A DNA stretch of 64,000 bases from Daphnia carinata. Lineage: Eukaryota; Arthropoda; Branchiopoda; Diplostraca; Daphniidae. Each line of letters opens with the position of its first letter. Position 1 is the stretch's first letter. Positions 1 through 11,190 of the stretch are shown here, piece after piece. The stretch covers positions 4,068,679-4,132,678 of the forward strand of contig NC_081337.1 in the NCBI RefSeq assembly GCF_022539665.2, read 5' to 3'. Made by a program: the position numbers and the translations under genes. Under the pieces are notes generated by a model that worked only from the letters and a program-made list of their open reading frames with translations, was not told where the DNA came from and searched no databases.

Positions 1-1440
1 CATATCACGCACAATGTATAGACGAAACTTCCAGTAAACTGTGTATCTATACGTTAGGGACGAAGGTCCCCCCCCCCCGGTGCTGAAGAAAATCGAGCGT
101 ATAATGCACGTCGCGTGGGGCGGGTCTATTGCAATGAGAAAGCGATCTGGCTATAGAAATAATCTATTGAGAGAAACAGAAACATGAAACGAAGAAAATA
201 AAAGAAGAAGTAATAGCCGTATCAAAAGCATGTACATTTGTATTCAAACGGTAAAGTCTGTACGGTCCGAACGCAACGGTTTCTTCCAAAGAGAGAAACA
301 AAAAATTTGATTTCGATATGGGCTGTTTTGTCGACGATTCGCGTGGCACCGTTTTGAGTACCTTCTCAATCATGAACGACTAACATGAACACGAAAAACG
401 ATCGATGTGGCTGCCAATGGTTTTCTTTTTTTTTGGGAACCATCAACGACTTGTGTGCGTTGCTTGTTTTCCTCCGATACGTCAAAGTCTGCTGGTAATC
501 ATGCGCCATCCGCCCCCGAAATCATGATGGAATCGTTTCTTTTTCACTAGGGCTCTCGTAATATACTCAACAAACATGATGAAACACTAAAGAAAAAAAC
601 CCAACACAAAGATTTGGACACACGAAAAAGAGAATAAGGATTGCTTTTAACGTAACACGAACTTCAAATTTGGGTCGTATGCGAAGATTGTTTACCAATG
701 GAGCAATAGAATGCGATCGTAACTTGCTTTACAGGCAAGAGTGATGGTTTACCAACTGCCCAAATCCTAGTACGCAAAAAATAAATCGGGCCAGTCTGAA
801 CGTACGACCCTGGATAGTTGGCGTAATCAAAAGTTACACAATAACTCCAATAACTCCATGCCAATGCGCGCAAGTATATGCAAACCATGTTTATGTTGGT
901 TTTTCTATTACATGTAGATTTGTTTTTGTTTACTTTTTTTCCCTTCAAAGTCTTCAAATCGACATGGGTTGGCATGGCGACGTTAGCTCGAAATAATATT
1001 TTCACGTTTTATTTGTAGACAACTTTCGTGAGACTATAACAGTCATTGCTTTCGGGAGTACCGTGATGCTTCCGCCCCCTTCGAAAATCCCATAGTGGGC
1101 TCTTACAGTTGCCCTTCACTTCCGTTCCCGTCCCGTTTCTCCTTCGTGTTTTGATGCACGTACTGTATACGTATGGAAGCAGATGGGGTATATTGCTCGC
1201 CTTTATGACCTGCCGATCAAGTGCGTTATACTCGAACGTTTCAGAAAGAACTTTTGATCGATCATTGATTTTACGGGTTTGGTAGTTCACGCCAGGCGCT
1301 TTGCTGGTGAACTTTGCCTTCACTTCACGTCAACTTTCGCAATTGACATCATCTTTCATTCGGCAATATTCTTGGGTCATGTCATTGTCATTCATTCTAT
1401 ACAGCTCTAGTTCAGAATACACATGTATTTCACCCGTGTC
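1..1440. other. Intergenic DNA, no gene seen
   Basis: No exon with convincing splice sites and protein-like composition was found on either strand. The short open frames here look like chance. A run of 11 C lies at 68-78. The repeat block described next begins at the right edge. Confidence 0.5.
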
Positions 1441-3330
1441 TAAATTTTAAGCCCGAGAAAATAAGCCCGACTTTTTCATGATTTTTTTTTCCAATCCTAC
1501 AGTAACTTTAAAAAAATATTCGTTATTTAGATTTAGATTTAAAACGAGGATCACAAAACTCTAACTCGTTTTTATGAACGGCGTACAGTTTTTGAGTTAT
1601 TAGAATTTAAAATGGTAGTACTAAAACCCCTATATGATAGCGTTTTATGGATGAAAATTGAACACTAAAAAGTCGGGCTTATGTTGTCAGGCTTTTTTTG
1701 TCGGGCTTATTTTCAGTTATGGCTAAATTTGATATTTCGAATTAAAATACATCATTTCGATCGGGAATTGAATGAACAGCGTGAAAATTAACTTTATTTT
1801 TACATAAGGCTTATATTTATTCAAAAAAACGTAAAAAACCCTAATTATAAAGTTGGTGTGCCTACAGAACATTGTTTCTGTTTATTTAAAAAACGGCCCG
1901 TGTAGTGAGAAAATAAATCACATATTCAGAATCAGCGTGCAATCTGGTTATGCAGGTGTGATGTTTGTTCAACTTCAAGAGATTTCGTTTTTTGAAAATT
2001 TTGACAAAAGTGGGAAGGCTATAGTCTTCCCACTTTTCATTTTTGGCCAAATTTCAAATATGGCTTACAATACATGATTTCGATGCAAAATTGAATGCTG
2101 ATAAAGCAAATAAAGTTTATTTTTCAATGGGGCTTATAGGTTTTGAAATAAACGTAAAAAACCAAAAATAAAGTTGCGGGTCTTACATCACTTTTTGTGT
2201 TTCATTTTGAAAACGGTGGGTTTCACGAGAAAACCAATCATGGAACCGAAATCAGCGCTCAATTTTGATCATACAGTGTGATTTTTGATTAATTTCAAGA
2301 GATTTCGTTTTTGGCCGATTTTGACAAAAGTGAGAAGGCTATAGCCTTCCCACTTTTTCATTTTTGGCCAAATCACAAATTTGGCTGAAAATATATGATT
2401 TCGATGCAGAATGGAATCTTGATCACGAAAATCAGATTTATTTTTCAATGGGCCTTATAGTTTTTTAATAAAAGGTCGTAAACACAAGGCCGGGCTTATG
2501 TTGTCGGGCTTAAAATTTGTAACTGCAAAAACTGATACTCATTGGAATTGGTTGAAAATCACGCAATATACTCAAAATTGAATGCTGATTCTGCGAAAAA
2601 ATTTTTTTTTTTCATTAGGTCAGCCGTTTTTGAAAAAAAATCGCAAAATCTAGCCCGCCAGTACGCGGCGGTTTTGTAATGAAAAAAAGCGCTGGCGCGA
2701 ATCGTTTTATTTAAAAAACTATAAGTTTAATTAAAAAATTAATTCGATTTCCGTGATTACCATTTAATTCTGTATCGAAAACATGTATATTCATTGCTAT
2801 ATTAAACATTAAAAAAAAATACAAAATTGTTGGGAAAGTCGGGCTTATTTTGTTGGGCTTATTTTGTCGGGCTTAATTTGTCGTTGGCTAAATTTTTTAA
2901 TTTGGCTTAAAATACATCATTTCGATTAGAAATTGAATGAAAAGCGCGAAAACTAAGTTTATTTTTGCCATTGAGTTATATTTATTCAAGAAAAACGTAA
3001 AAAACCATAACATAAAGTTGGTGCGCCTACAGCACATAATATCCGTTTGTTTAAAAAAATGGCGAACGAAACGAAAAAACGAGAAAGTAAATCACGTGAT
3101 CAGAATCAGCGTTAAATTTCGATTATGCCGTGGGATTTTTGTTCAATTTCAAGAGATATCGTTTAAGGCCAATTATGGCAAAAGTGGGAAGGCTATACCC
3201 TTCCCACTTTTTCATTTTTCACGAAATTTAACATATAGTTTAAAATACATGATTTCGATTAAAAATTACCCAGTAATCATGGAAATCAACTCTGTTTTCA
3301 CGTTGGCCTTTTTTTAATACATAAACAAAA
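1440..3330. repeat. Repeat block 1: diverged ~320-bp repeat units with hairpin
   Basis: A recurring element (TGGCTTAAAATACATGAT followed by TTCGAT and GAATTGAATG) occurs near 1731, 2054, 2369, 2895 and 3221, so the spacing is about 320 bp with one spacing of about 526 bp. Hairpin copies lie at 2006-2037, 2326-2357 and 3180-3211, with arms of the type AAAAGTGGGAAGG/CCTTCCCACTTTT. Short GTCGGGCTTA motifs repeat at about 1674-1708, 2500-2515 and 2839-2880. The part around 2520-3300 is clearly homologous to 11270-12010. No coding capacity is apparent. It may be a degenerate satellite or a non-autonomous mobile element; the family is not recognised. Confidence 0.75.
1449..1708. repeat. Inverted-repeat-bounded segment of about 260 bp
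   Basis: The left edge reads TAAGCCCGAG then TAAGCCCGACTTTTT (about 1449-1477). The right edge reads AAAAAGTCGGGCTTA and later GTCGGGCTTA (about 1669-1708), which is the inverse complement in the same order. This is the only place in the window where the motif appears in the opposite orientation. It looks like a small terminal-inverted-repeat element, but target-site duplications were not verified. Confidence 0.45.
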
Positions 3331-4125
3331 GAAACGGATGAACATGCCAGCGCTCCACCAGCGCTTTCTTTCCGTTAATTTCAATAACGATTGCGGCTTG
3401 TCCAAAAACTGATTATTTAGCTTTTTAAAAATTAGATCTATTAAAAAATACGCCATTTGGTGTCCAATTGAAAGCTGTTTGTGTAAAAAGAGCCCAACTG
3501 CTCTTATCGCAACACACTTATTTTCTTTGGCTAGCGCTTTAAGTATTTACTTTTATTAACGTAAGTAACCTGTGAGACAGAACAAAGTGAAACAAGACAC
3601 GAACAGAGTCTTGCATCAGGTGTAGGGTTGATTATAGAAGCATCTTCTGATACCGAAAAGTAATTGTTTTAACATAATATTTGAAGAAGACTATTTAGGA
3701 GCAGGGAGATATAAAATAAACTGTAGGACGCAAATGAAAGCGAATTTTTACTACAAAGGATTAAGACTACCATTTTCAAAACAAAACAATAACGCTGTGC
3801 AACCCAATTTTTCACACAAATTTTGTTGCAAGTAATTGTTTAACTAATCTAAATGCTAATTCTTGACGTATAAGGGTAAATTGTTAAATACATATAGGAA
3901 ACAGTAACTGTTAAATGATAAGCCTATTTAAGGGAAATTACGAAAATGTTATGCTACATACTGTCATGAAACAAATGGCGATACGTGCCAATATCAAATG
4001 GGAAAGTCCCATCATTTTAATGATCTTCAGCATTGACGCTGGGTTTTAGAATGCATTCATTTGACTCAGTTTCTTACTACTAAATGGCACCATAAGCAGA
4101 ATCTCGCGCGCCTGAGTATTGCGTC
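3331..4125. other. Intergenic DNA, no gene seen
   Basis: AT-rich sequence downstream of the 4126-8100 gene. It probably includes that gene's 3' UTR, but no clear AATAAA signal was found on the minus strand here. Confidence 0.4.
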
Positions 4126-7100
4126 TTATTGGGTTGTCGTCCTGCCGAACGCTGATTTCTTCAAATAACGATTGCGTGTTTCCATATCCAACCCCAGTTC
4201 GGATGTAAAATGGGAAGCGAGAGCTTCGGCATCCAACTTTTTGTGCCCAGGATCCATTTCTCCACCCTTGATCATCCCGAAAGAAATAAACAACAATTAT
4301 TACTAATGAAATTGATGAAGTTGGTAGTTTTACCTTAGTGCCAGATGTAAACATGACAGCGTGACTAGCAGCGTTCTTCGTATCCGACCTGTCATCAACA
4401 TTGAATACAGACAGAATAAATAAGCCTATGTACTTAAGCGATATCGATGATATATGGGAGGGCACAACGTACATATGCCTGATGAATTTCATGTTTTATA
4501 AAATGATATAGCCCATAATTAGGCAACTGCAATAGTAAGAATTGGCACGGCAGAATAGCATGCCGTTGGACATATTGATGTATCAACATTTACGGTCTTG
4601 CGATCGTTCAATTTGAAATGTCTTCCAATACTTTTTTGCCATTTGTTGTTTTTCAATAGAAGGGTAATTTCTTTAACAATCAAACAAACAAAAACAACGT
4701 TGTATTCCGTATATTTCACTGCCAAAAGTAAAAAGAGTTTACTTACAAACCTATTATATTATAGGCCCCTACGAAATTAGGAAATAGCTCGTGTACCTGA
4801 CGCACGCGAAGGAATAAACTCGTCACGCATGCCAAAGGGAACTCTTTGATGAGGCAGTATCGTTACGTGTGAAACAACCGGACCAAGAAATGATGATCGA
4901 TCTTTCCCGATTGTAATTGTAAGTAGCGCTTCTTTTCATCCAATGCCAAATAGCCGTGCCATTTCTTTGTAACATTTTCTTTTCTACTGTATCTAGGCCA
5001 CAACGATGTCTAATCAAATCGATTGCCGAGGCTAACTGCACGCAGACTGTCACGATAACGCATACAATGCCATCAAGTGCCATATAAATGATCACATGTC
5101 AAATGGGGGTGTTTTCGATTTATCTGTATTGATCATAGTCAGATTTGAAAGCCTCTTCGGTTATATTACTGCTCTATTATTAGCATTAATTCGAGGCCTT
5201 GAAAATAATAACTCCTATTGAAAACTTTATGCAAAAACAGGGGGTCGTCGCTGCTTTAAATATAGCTGCATTGGCGAAAAGGCAAACTGCGTATCGTGTA
5301 CGAACACATGCCAAAATTGGATGCACGAGTGCTATACATGCTTGTTCTATTTCCAAACAAAGTTGATGTAGACGCTTCAACCAATGATCGGAAGCGATAC
5401 CTTGTCAGGCAAACTTTAGGCCTATGCACGATGTCGCATTGCTTAAACTATTTACAGACGTTTGCCTGTATATATATCTCTCTACCAATCACGCTATATG
5501 ACATTTTATTTTAACCTTACAGCGAATTGTCGTGATGGCAATGCTTTTTTTTTCAGACATCTCTTATAGCCTTCTTTTCTTCTTTGCAACTACCCCTCTA
5601 TTTATGAACAACATTGCCACGCGCTACTGCAGTGTACAACGACACCCGCTTAAAGCACACAGCAACCCAAAAGCCTGCCAAAGAAACTTGATAGCGTGGC
5701 TGTTCAAGTGCCCAAGTATTTTAGTGCTACACCTAGGATAGTTATAGCTATAATATACCCTGGGTTATAAACATGTACAACTGACCGAACTGAAGTGTCC
5801 TGCGATGCCATGGAAGAAGCAAGTGACGAAAACAAGACACCGGCTGGAATACTATTCAAACGTGGCGCCCGATGTTGTAGAGTTTTTTTTGCTGCTCCTG
5901 TTGATGTCTCAGAGTTTTCGGTTGGATCGACGAGCACTAGTTCTTTATAGCTTTCAAATAGTTCTCCATCTTGCCTATTATTCCATTTAATTTGGCTAAT
6001 GGCGAATTCTTTGCTGAAAGTCTTGACCACCTTATCCTTTTCCGCTTGATACAAACAACATTAGAAAGTGACAGAATGAATCGACTTCGTTTGAGTGATT
6101 AAAGAAAAGAGTGACAAATCATCGAAGCAGACTTTCAGTTAAGTTGCATAGGGCACTAAACGTATAGCAACAGGTGAATTCAATAGTTTTCGAAACAGTT
6201 ACCTTCGGCGAAGACATCGTATTCTTCCTCTGATTTTTCTTCGTGAGAGTCCCTTCCGTACATGATGAACAAATGCTCGTAATAACGAAAATAAACGTCA
6301 ACGTTTAAGTTTTAAGAGGTATTAAATGAGGGCACTCTTTATGGATGTTTTCTTAGTTTGGCCCCAAGAAGCAAAAAGGCAGAGCGTACTCGGTGAGTGA
6401 CCACCCGTCTGCTATTCGATTAACAGCAGACTCTAACAGGCTTGGCTCTTCTTCCTTCAGTCGGTGGACAAGAAATGAACAAAGTCAAATGGCTAGTATG
6501 ATACACGAGGAACGGCGCCCATATCGATACAGCAATGTATGACTTTGTGCACTGTATTCAGCCGCAATCGCATTCCTGCCTACTCTGTGCAGCGATACTA
6601 ATCACGATTGGCTTGATAGTCTAGCCCACGCTAAGATACATTGGCCTTTATCACGGACGAAATTTAATGGCTGTCGCTGTCAAATTGCTTTCTTTTTCAC
6701 ACCACGCAAACATAATTTTGCCATTATTTACCTTGATGTATTGCCCTCGTTTTATTTGTTCCCCGGATTTTGTGGGCGCGGTGTAAAGTAGAACAACAAA
6801 GTCAAAGGTGGTATACCGTACCACGAAATGTGATGGGCAATATAAAGTCTTCGTGACGCTCACAATGGTTTTCTTTGATTGAAGAATTGCGAAGTAACAC
6901 CAAAAATTGTGAAGAAATATAATAATCAGGCACCAAGACGTTTGTCGTCTAGTGATGAATAACAGATAGATGTTAATCGTGCCCTCGGTTTCTCACCTGG
7001 TAGGAAATAACATCGAAAGGTTCCTCACCTATTTAGAATATACTTTTTATTGTGTTTCTTTCCATCCTGTTGTTTGGAAGCTCGTGTCAATAAAAAATTG

Positions 7101-8100
7101 ATTTGACTGTATTTCGTGTATTAGTATTCAAATGTATGGCAGTTCATCATTACAACACGGAGTTTGCGGTAACCTACACAAGCTTTATACCTATGATGAC
7201 TATCTACTTTTTAAAAATCATTAACAAATATTTGTAATCGATTTTTGTACGATTTTTCATTTTCTGACATTAGTCCTTGCGTGTCTTTAACCGGAACGTA
7301 ATGTTTCCTCTTCCTGGAGCAAGTTTTTCAGCGTTCGTGCTTATGACTTCCTTTGAGGACTGAACTGCCTTGTGTTCGTTGCCTTCTGTTCTTTCAATCG
7401 CTATAATATAAATTTGAAAAAATTGAAAGATAGCCCAAAATTCTTTTATTACTATGGACTTTACCACGATTTGCATCACTTCTGCATTTGCCTTTGCCAC
7501 AGATTCTTCGCTATCGTTAATTGGTCGATGGCGGACGTCACTGCTCAAGCTCTTGGTGTGACCTTCTCTTTTCTTGTAATCTTTCCTGATAGCGCGTGGT
7601 TTGAGGCGCACGATGTTGACTGACAGTCCGTTGACACTTTCTGACGTTGATGGCTGATCGCAATCGGACTCTTCGTCCTCGATGAGACGCAGTTCATGTC
7701 CGTCGTACTTGACTTGCTGCGCAGCCGTTCCCGTGCTGTACGTTTTGTACACACGTTCATCTTCTGCCAGTAGAAATCATTAAAAAAAGTATGTTACTGC
7801 CTAACAATTGCCAACAATAGTTTCACAAGCGTCTGTCGTTACCAGCTGTAGCGTAGCGAGTCCGTTGAAAAGCTGTCCGTGAAGCAGTTCCTGATTTTTC
7901 TGATGTCGAAGACAATCCGCTAGACCTATTCTTAATCTTGTTAATCGTTTTTTTCGTTCGTTCTTTGAAAAGAAAAACCAGAAAAATATATGAATTTACT
8001 TTCTCGATTTCCTTGTTGGGATTTTCATTTTAAAAAAGAGAAAATCAATATGTTTACCATAGTCGAATGGAGCATCGTTCAGATTAGTGGCATCCGCCAT
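4126..8100 (-). CDS. Unrecognised 12-exon gene, 456-residue protein
   Basis: Proposed coding exons in transcript order: 8058-8100, 7843-7962, 7465-7763, 7292-7313, 6997-7028, 6732-6872, 6203-6275, 5759-6044, 4867-4986, 4632-4670, 4334-4388, 4126-4266. Every junction is GT-AG, the phases agree throughout, and the sum is 1371 bases (457 codons with stop). The start MADATNLNDAPFDY has no signal peptide. The chain is hydrophilic, with a Ser/Lys-rich N-terminal third, an acidic stretch (HEEKSEEEYDVFAE), and a Lys-rich C-terminal part (KKWHGYLALDEKKRYLQLQ) ending GRTTTQ. No transmembrane segment or known domain is recognised. A nuclear, cytoskeletal or ciliary role is possible but not shown. Weak points are the 22-base exon 7292-7313 and the donor at 4632, where a longer alternative exon reaching into 4608 breaks the frame. 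The region could also be two genes. Confidence 0.5.
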
Positions 8101-9299
8101 GTTCTGATAGAAAAGCGCCACGAAGCGGCCAAAAGATACCTTCACGGTTGATGAGTGTGTACGTATTGATGTACACTAATCAGTGATCTAACAAAAGGGG
8201 ACGTTCGCAAGCGCCGAAGTCCTTTACTGTACTGGCATAAGCAGCGGTGGGACACGCCTTGAATTGACGCAGAGCTAAAATTTCACAATCGTGACCGTAT
8301 ATGCGGGAACGCATGACCAGTAGGTTTCTTATTTGCTCACGTCAGGTGTCAAAGAATAACACGAAAAAAAGGGCAAACAGAAGAGTGATAGCGATGCCTT
8401 TTTTCTGTTTCGTACAATTGATGGACCTGCAATTGTATTGCCACATATACGACCGGTTACAGCAGCGTATAATAAATAAAATCGTACTTTCAAGAAAAAG
8501 CCAAATCAATCGCTTGTGTACCGTCATTGTATGAAGTCCATCAATCAATTGAGGTTCCAGGTAAACTGGGACTGGAACAGCGATCATTCGATTCTATCCC
8601 CGGACGTATTTACTGGACCGACCAATCAGGTGTGGTATAGTTGATTACAGGTTTCAACGGTTTACGCTCAGTTGCAAGCAGCACTTGCGGCGTTCTTTTT
8701 ACTACTCAATGGAGTCGACTGTCACACGTGATACGCAGTATGCGTTTGTCCGCTGGCTATTGGAAAATGCCTCACACGTCATGCTTCGATTGCACGGCAC
8801 TGAAAGCAAACAACGGGGCCAAAAGCTATGCCGCAATCGACTTTAACGATATTGACAAACTAGGTTCTTTACGGCGCACGCCGACGCAGGAAAACCACGT
8901 TGAAATAAAAAGGTTGACTTCCGTGACATTTGACCGACCTTTGCCGTTCCACAAAATTATACAAGTAACAAACGTTATCGAGTTACAGTGTATATTGTGA
9001 AATCGTTTTGCATTCTCAAACGTACTAACATGAACAATTAACCATTTAGCCTTTCAAATTTCTTTAGACAAACTAGGCACCACAGTGAGGGCTTTACAGG
9101 AGGCCTATAAGACTCAGGAAAAGGGATGAATTATGGTCGATAACCCCTTTCCAGAAAATTTAGTGGTCCAATCCAGATACTAATTTATGCCTGGTAAGCA
9201 CTGTATTGCAAATAAAATGTTGGAATGTATAATAAAGCATCTTAAGTAGTCTAAGAGAGGATGAAAGTATGCGAATCAGCCAGCAGATTCACGCAGTGT
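8101..9299. other. Intergenic DNA, no gene seen
   Basis: Spacer between the upstream edge of the 4126-8100 gene and the 3' end of the structural-protein gene. A plus-strand open frame of 119 codons at 8641-9000 has no recognisable content or splice context. Confidence 0.45.
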
Positions 9300-10625
9300 T
9301 TAATGACCATAGATTTGGGGAGAGTAGGCTTGTTGAGTGTAGGCCGGAGTAGAATAAGCTGGGGCTTGATAAGATGGGCTCGGGGCTTGGTAGGAAGGAG
9401 CCTGATAAGACGGCGATGGTGTTCCATACGACTGTTGAGGAGCACCATAAGCTTTCTGAGGAGGTCCATAGCTGGACTTTGGTTTCTTGGTGGCTTTTGG
9501 AGCTCCATAGCTGCCCTTTGGTTTCTTAGCTTTTGGGGCGCCATAACTGCCCTTGGGTTTCTTAGCTTTTGGGGCTCCATAAGAATGTTGGGGAGCTTCG
9601 TACGACTCTTGTGGGGCTTCATACGATTGTTGAGGTACCTCGTAGGATTGGCTGTGATGAGGAGCTGGGGCGCTGTAAGAAGGAGCCGAGGGCGTGTACT
9701 GGGGGGCTGCGGGGCTATATGAAGGAGTAGGAGCTGTGTAGTGGGGTGCAGGAGGATTGTAAGATGGTGAAGCTTGAACTGAGTAACTTTCAGGGGTAGG
9801 TGAGGAGTATTGGGGAACAGGATTGGGATTATTGTAAGCAGGAGGACTGTAAGCAGGCGGGCTGTATGCAGGCGGGCTGTATGCAGGCGGGCTGTATGCA
9901 GGAGGGCTGTATGCAGGAGCCTTGTAAGCAGGAGGGCTGTATGCAGGCGGACTGTATGCAGGAGGGCTGTATGCAGGAGGGCTGTATGCAGGAGCCTTGT
10001 AAGCAGGAGGGCTGTATGCAGGAGGGCTGTATGCAGGAGCACTGTATGCGGGGGAATCATAGATGGGAGCTGTTTCGTATTGTTGGGATCCTTGAGGGGT
10101 ACCGTAGGAAGGTACAGATGGCTGAGCAGAATAGGACTGCTGATCGTAATACTGTTGATCCGGTTTCGTATCGTAAGACGAAACAGCTATTGGGCTACCA
10201 TATCCGGCACCTACATCAGGAGTGTGAATTGGAACGCCACCGCCATGTCCATGATCGTGGTCGTGACCGTGATCATGTCCGTGGTCATGATGCCCATGAT
10301 GTCCATGTCCATCCGCTGCAAAAAAAGCAATTACAAATTTAGCTTTGTTATGGATAAAGAGTAGGATTTAAGCTAAACGAAATCATTAGTTATTAAGTTT
10401 TCCAAACAATCAGATCCCACAAAATCATGCCCAATACTAACGGGATCGCTTTTCGCGGTTGGATTCTGGTAGGGCAGTAGCCAGTACGAGGCATAACAGC
10501 AGAAGAACCTAAAAGCGAACAGCGAAAGAATTACATGAATTATCATAATTTGATCGTACATTTCTGATTTAAATTTTTTATCATTATTTCAATTGTTTAC
10601 TTACCGATCGTCCAGTGGTTCCCAT
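9300..10625 (-). CDS. Secreted structural (cuticle/resilin-like) protein, His-rich with AYSPP and YGAP repeats
   Basis: Three exons (10605-10625, 10442-10508, 9300-10315) with GT-AG junctions give 1104 bases and 367 residues. The signal peptide is MGTTGRSVLLLLCLVLATA, followed by a dibasic site (REKR, residues 25-28). Residues 33-53 hold 12 His in Gly/Asp context, a likely metal-binding patch. Residues ~117-190 are 14 five-residue units (mainly AYSPP, twice AYKAP). A Pro/Tyr/Gln-rich region with YEAP follows, then three SYGAPKA-KKPK-type repeats, and the end is QIYGH. YGAP is a motif of elastic arthropod proteins such as resilin; Lys/Tyr could serve cross-linking. No Rebers-Riddiford chitin-binding consensus was seen. 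It presumably acts in cuticle, eggshell or another matrix; the tissue is unknown. The promoter has a TATA box 62 bases upstream of the ATG. Confidence 0.85.
9841..10050 (-). repeat. Coding minisatellite, 14 x 15 bp (AYSPP units)
   Basis: Fourteen contiguous 15-bp units encode AYSPP (11 times), AYKAP (twice) and AYSAP (once). The two AYKAP units are five units apart, suggesting a 75-bp higher-order period. Because the unit is a multiple of 3 and lacks stops in most frames, long spurious open frames occur on both strands here. Confidence 0.95.
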
Positions 10626-10686
10626 GTTAGTAAACTCTTGCTGTGAAGCAGGAAGTGATGTGTCTTATGGAGCAGCGACATCGATG

Positions 10687-10694
10687 CTTATATA
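10687..10694 (-). promoter_or_regulatory. TATA box of the structural-protein gene
   Basis: On the minus strand TATATAAG lies 62 bases upstream of the start codon of the 9300-10625 gene, so transcription would start about 30 bases further on, near 10660, giving a short 5' leader. Confidence 0.65.
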
Positions 10695-10699
10695 CCCGT

Positions 10700-11190
10700 C
10701 GTTATACTGACTGTCCGTACGGGCTGCGGTAAATAAATTTAAATAGAAAGAAAGAGAAACGTGACATCTTGGCGGACACACGAGTAAGTAGGATAGCTTT
10801 ATCGTCAGAAACTGGGCATCGGTCTAGAAAATAAAACCACCAACCATACATGCTAGCGCAGTTAGCCACAAAGGCCGAAAAACTGTACCAACTTCAAATC
10901 GCTGTCTACAGCAAACAATATTCTTCATCTTCTTCTGACCTGATCTGATCATAGGTAACCAGGCGTTTTATAATTACATTTTACTTGTATCACCAGCCAG
11001 TGATGTTAATGGCTTTTTAGCGCTGATGTAAGCGGAACGTGGTCAAAGAGCTGTGCCATTTAGTTTAATAGTTTGAAATACAATTGGAAAAAAAATGATT
11101 CCATTCCTTGCGACAACATGTAAATGCCTTTAATCGTAAAATATTTTAGGCGCGAACGCAGGCGGTATTTTGGTATTTTGAAAAAAATAT
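10700..11190. other. Upstream region, no gene seen
   Basis: AT-rich DNA between the TATA box of the structural-protein gene and repeat block 2. No further motif is assigned. Confidence 0.4.

Noticed and set aside
6997..7028. Short exon EEPFDVISYQ resembling a segment of TMEM231
   Set aside because: The neighbouring exons that join in phase have no similarity to TMEM231, so the match is likely coincidental.
8641..9000. Plus-strand open frame of 119 codons
   Set aside because: No recognisable domain, signal peptide, splice partners or promoter. The length is within chance expectation.
9251..10364. Long open frames on both strands over the AYSPP array (Leu/His/Thr-rich on minus, Cys/Met/Gln- or Arg/Ala/Val-rich on plus)
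   Set aside because: They are by-products of a stop-free 15-bp repeat. Only the AYSPP frame continues into non-repetitive coding sequence and splices to a signal peptide.
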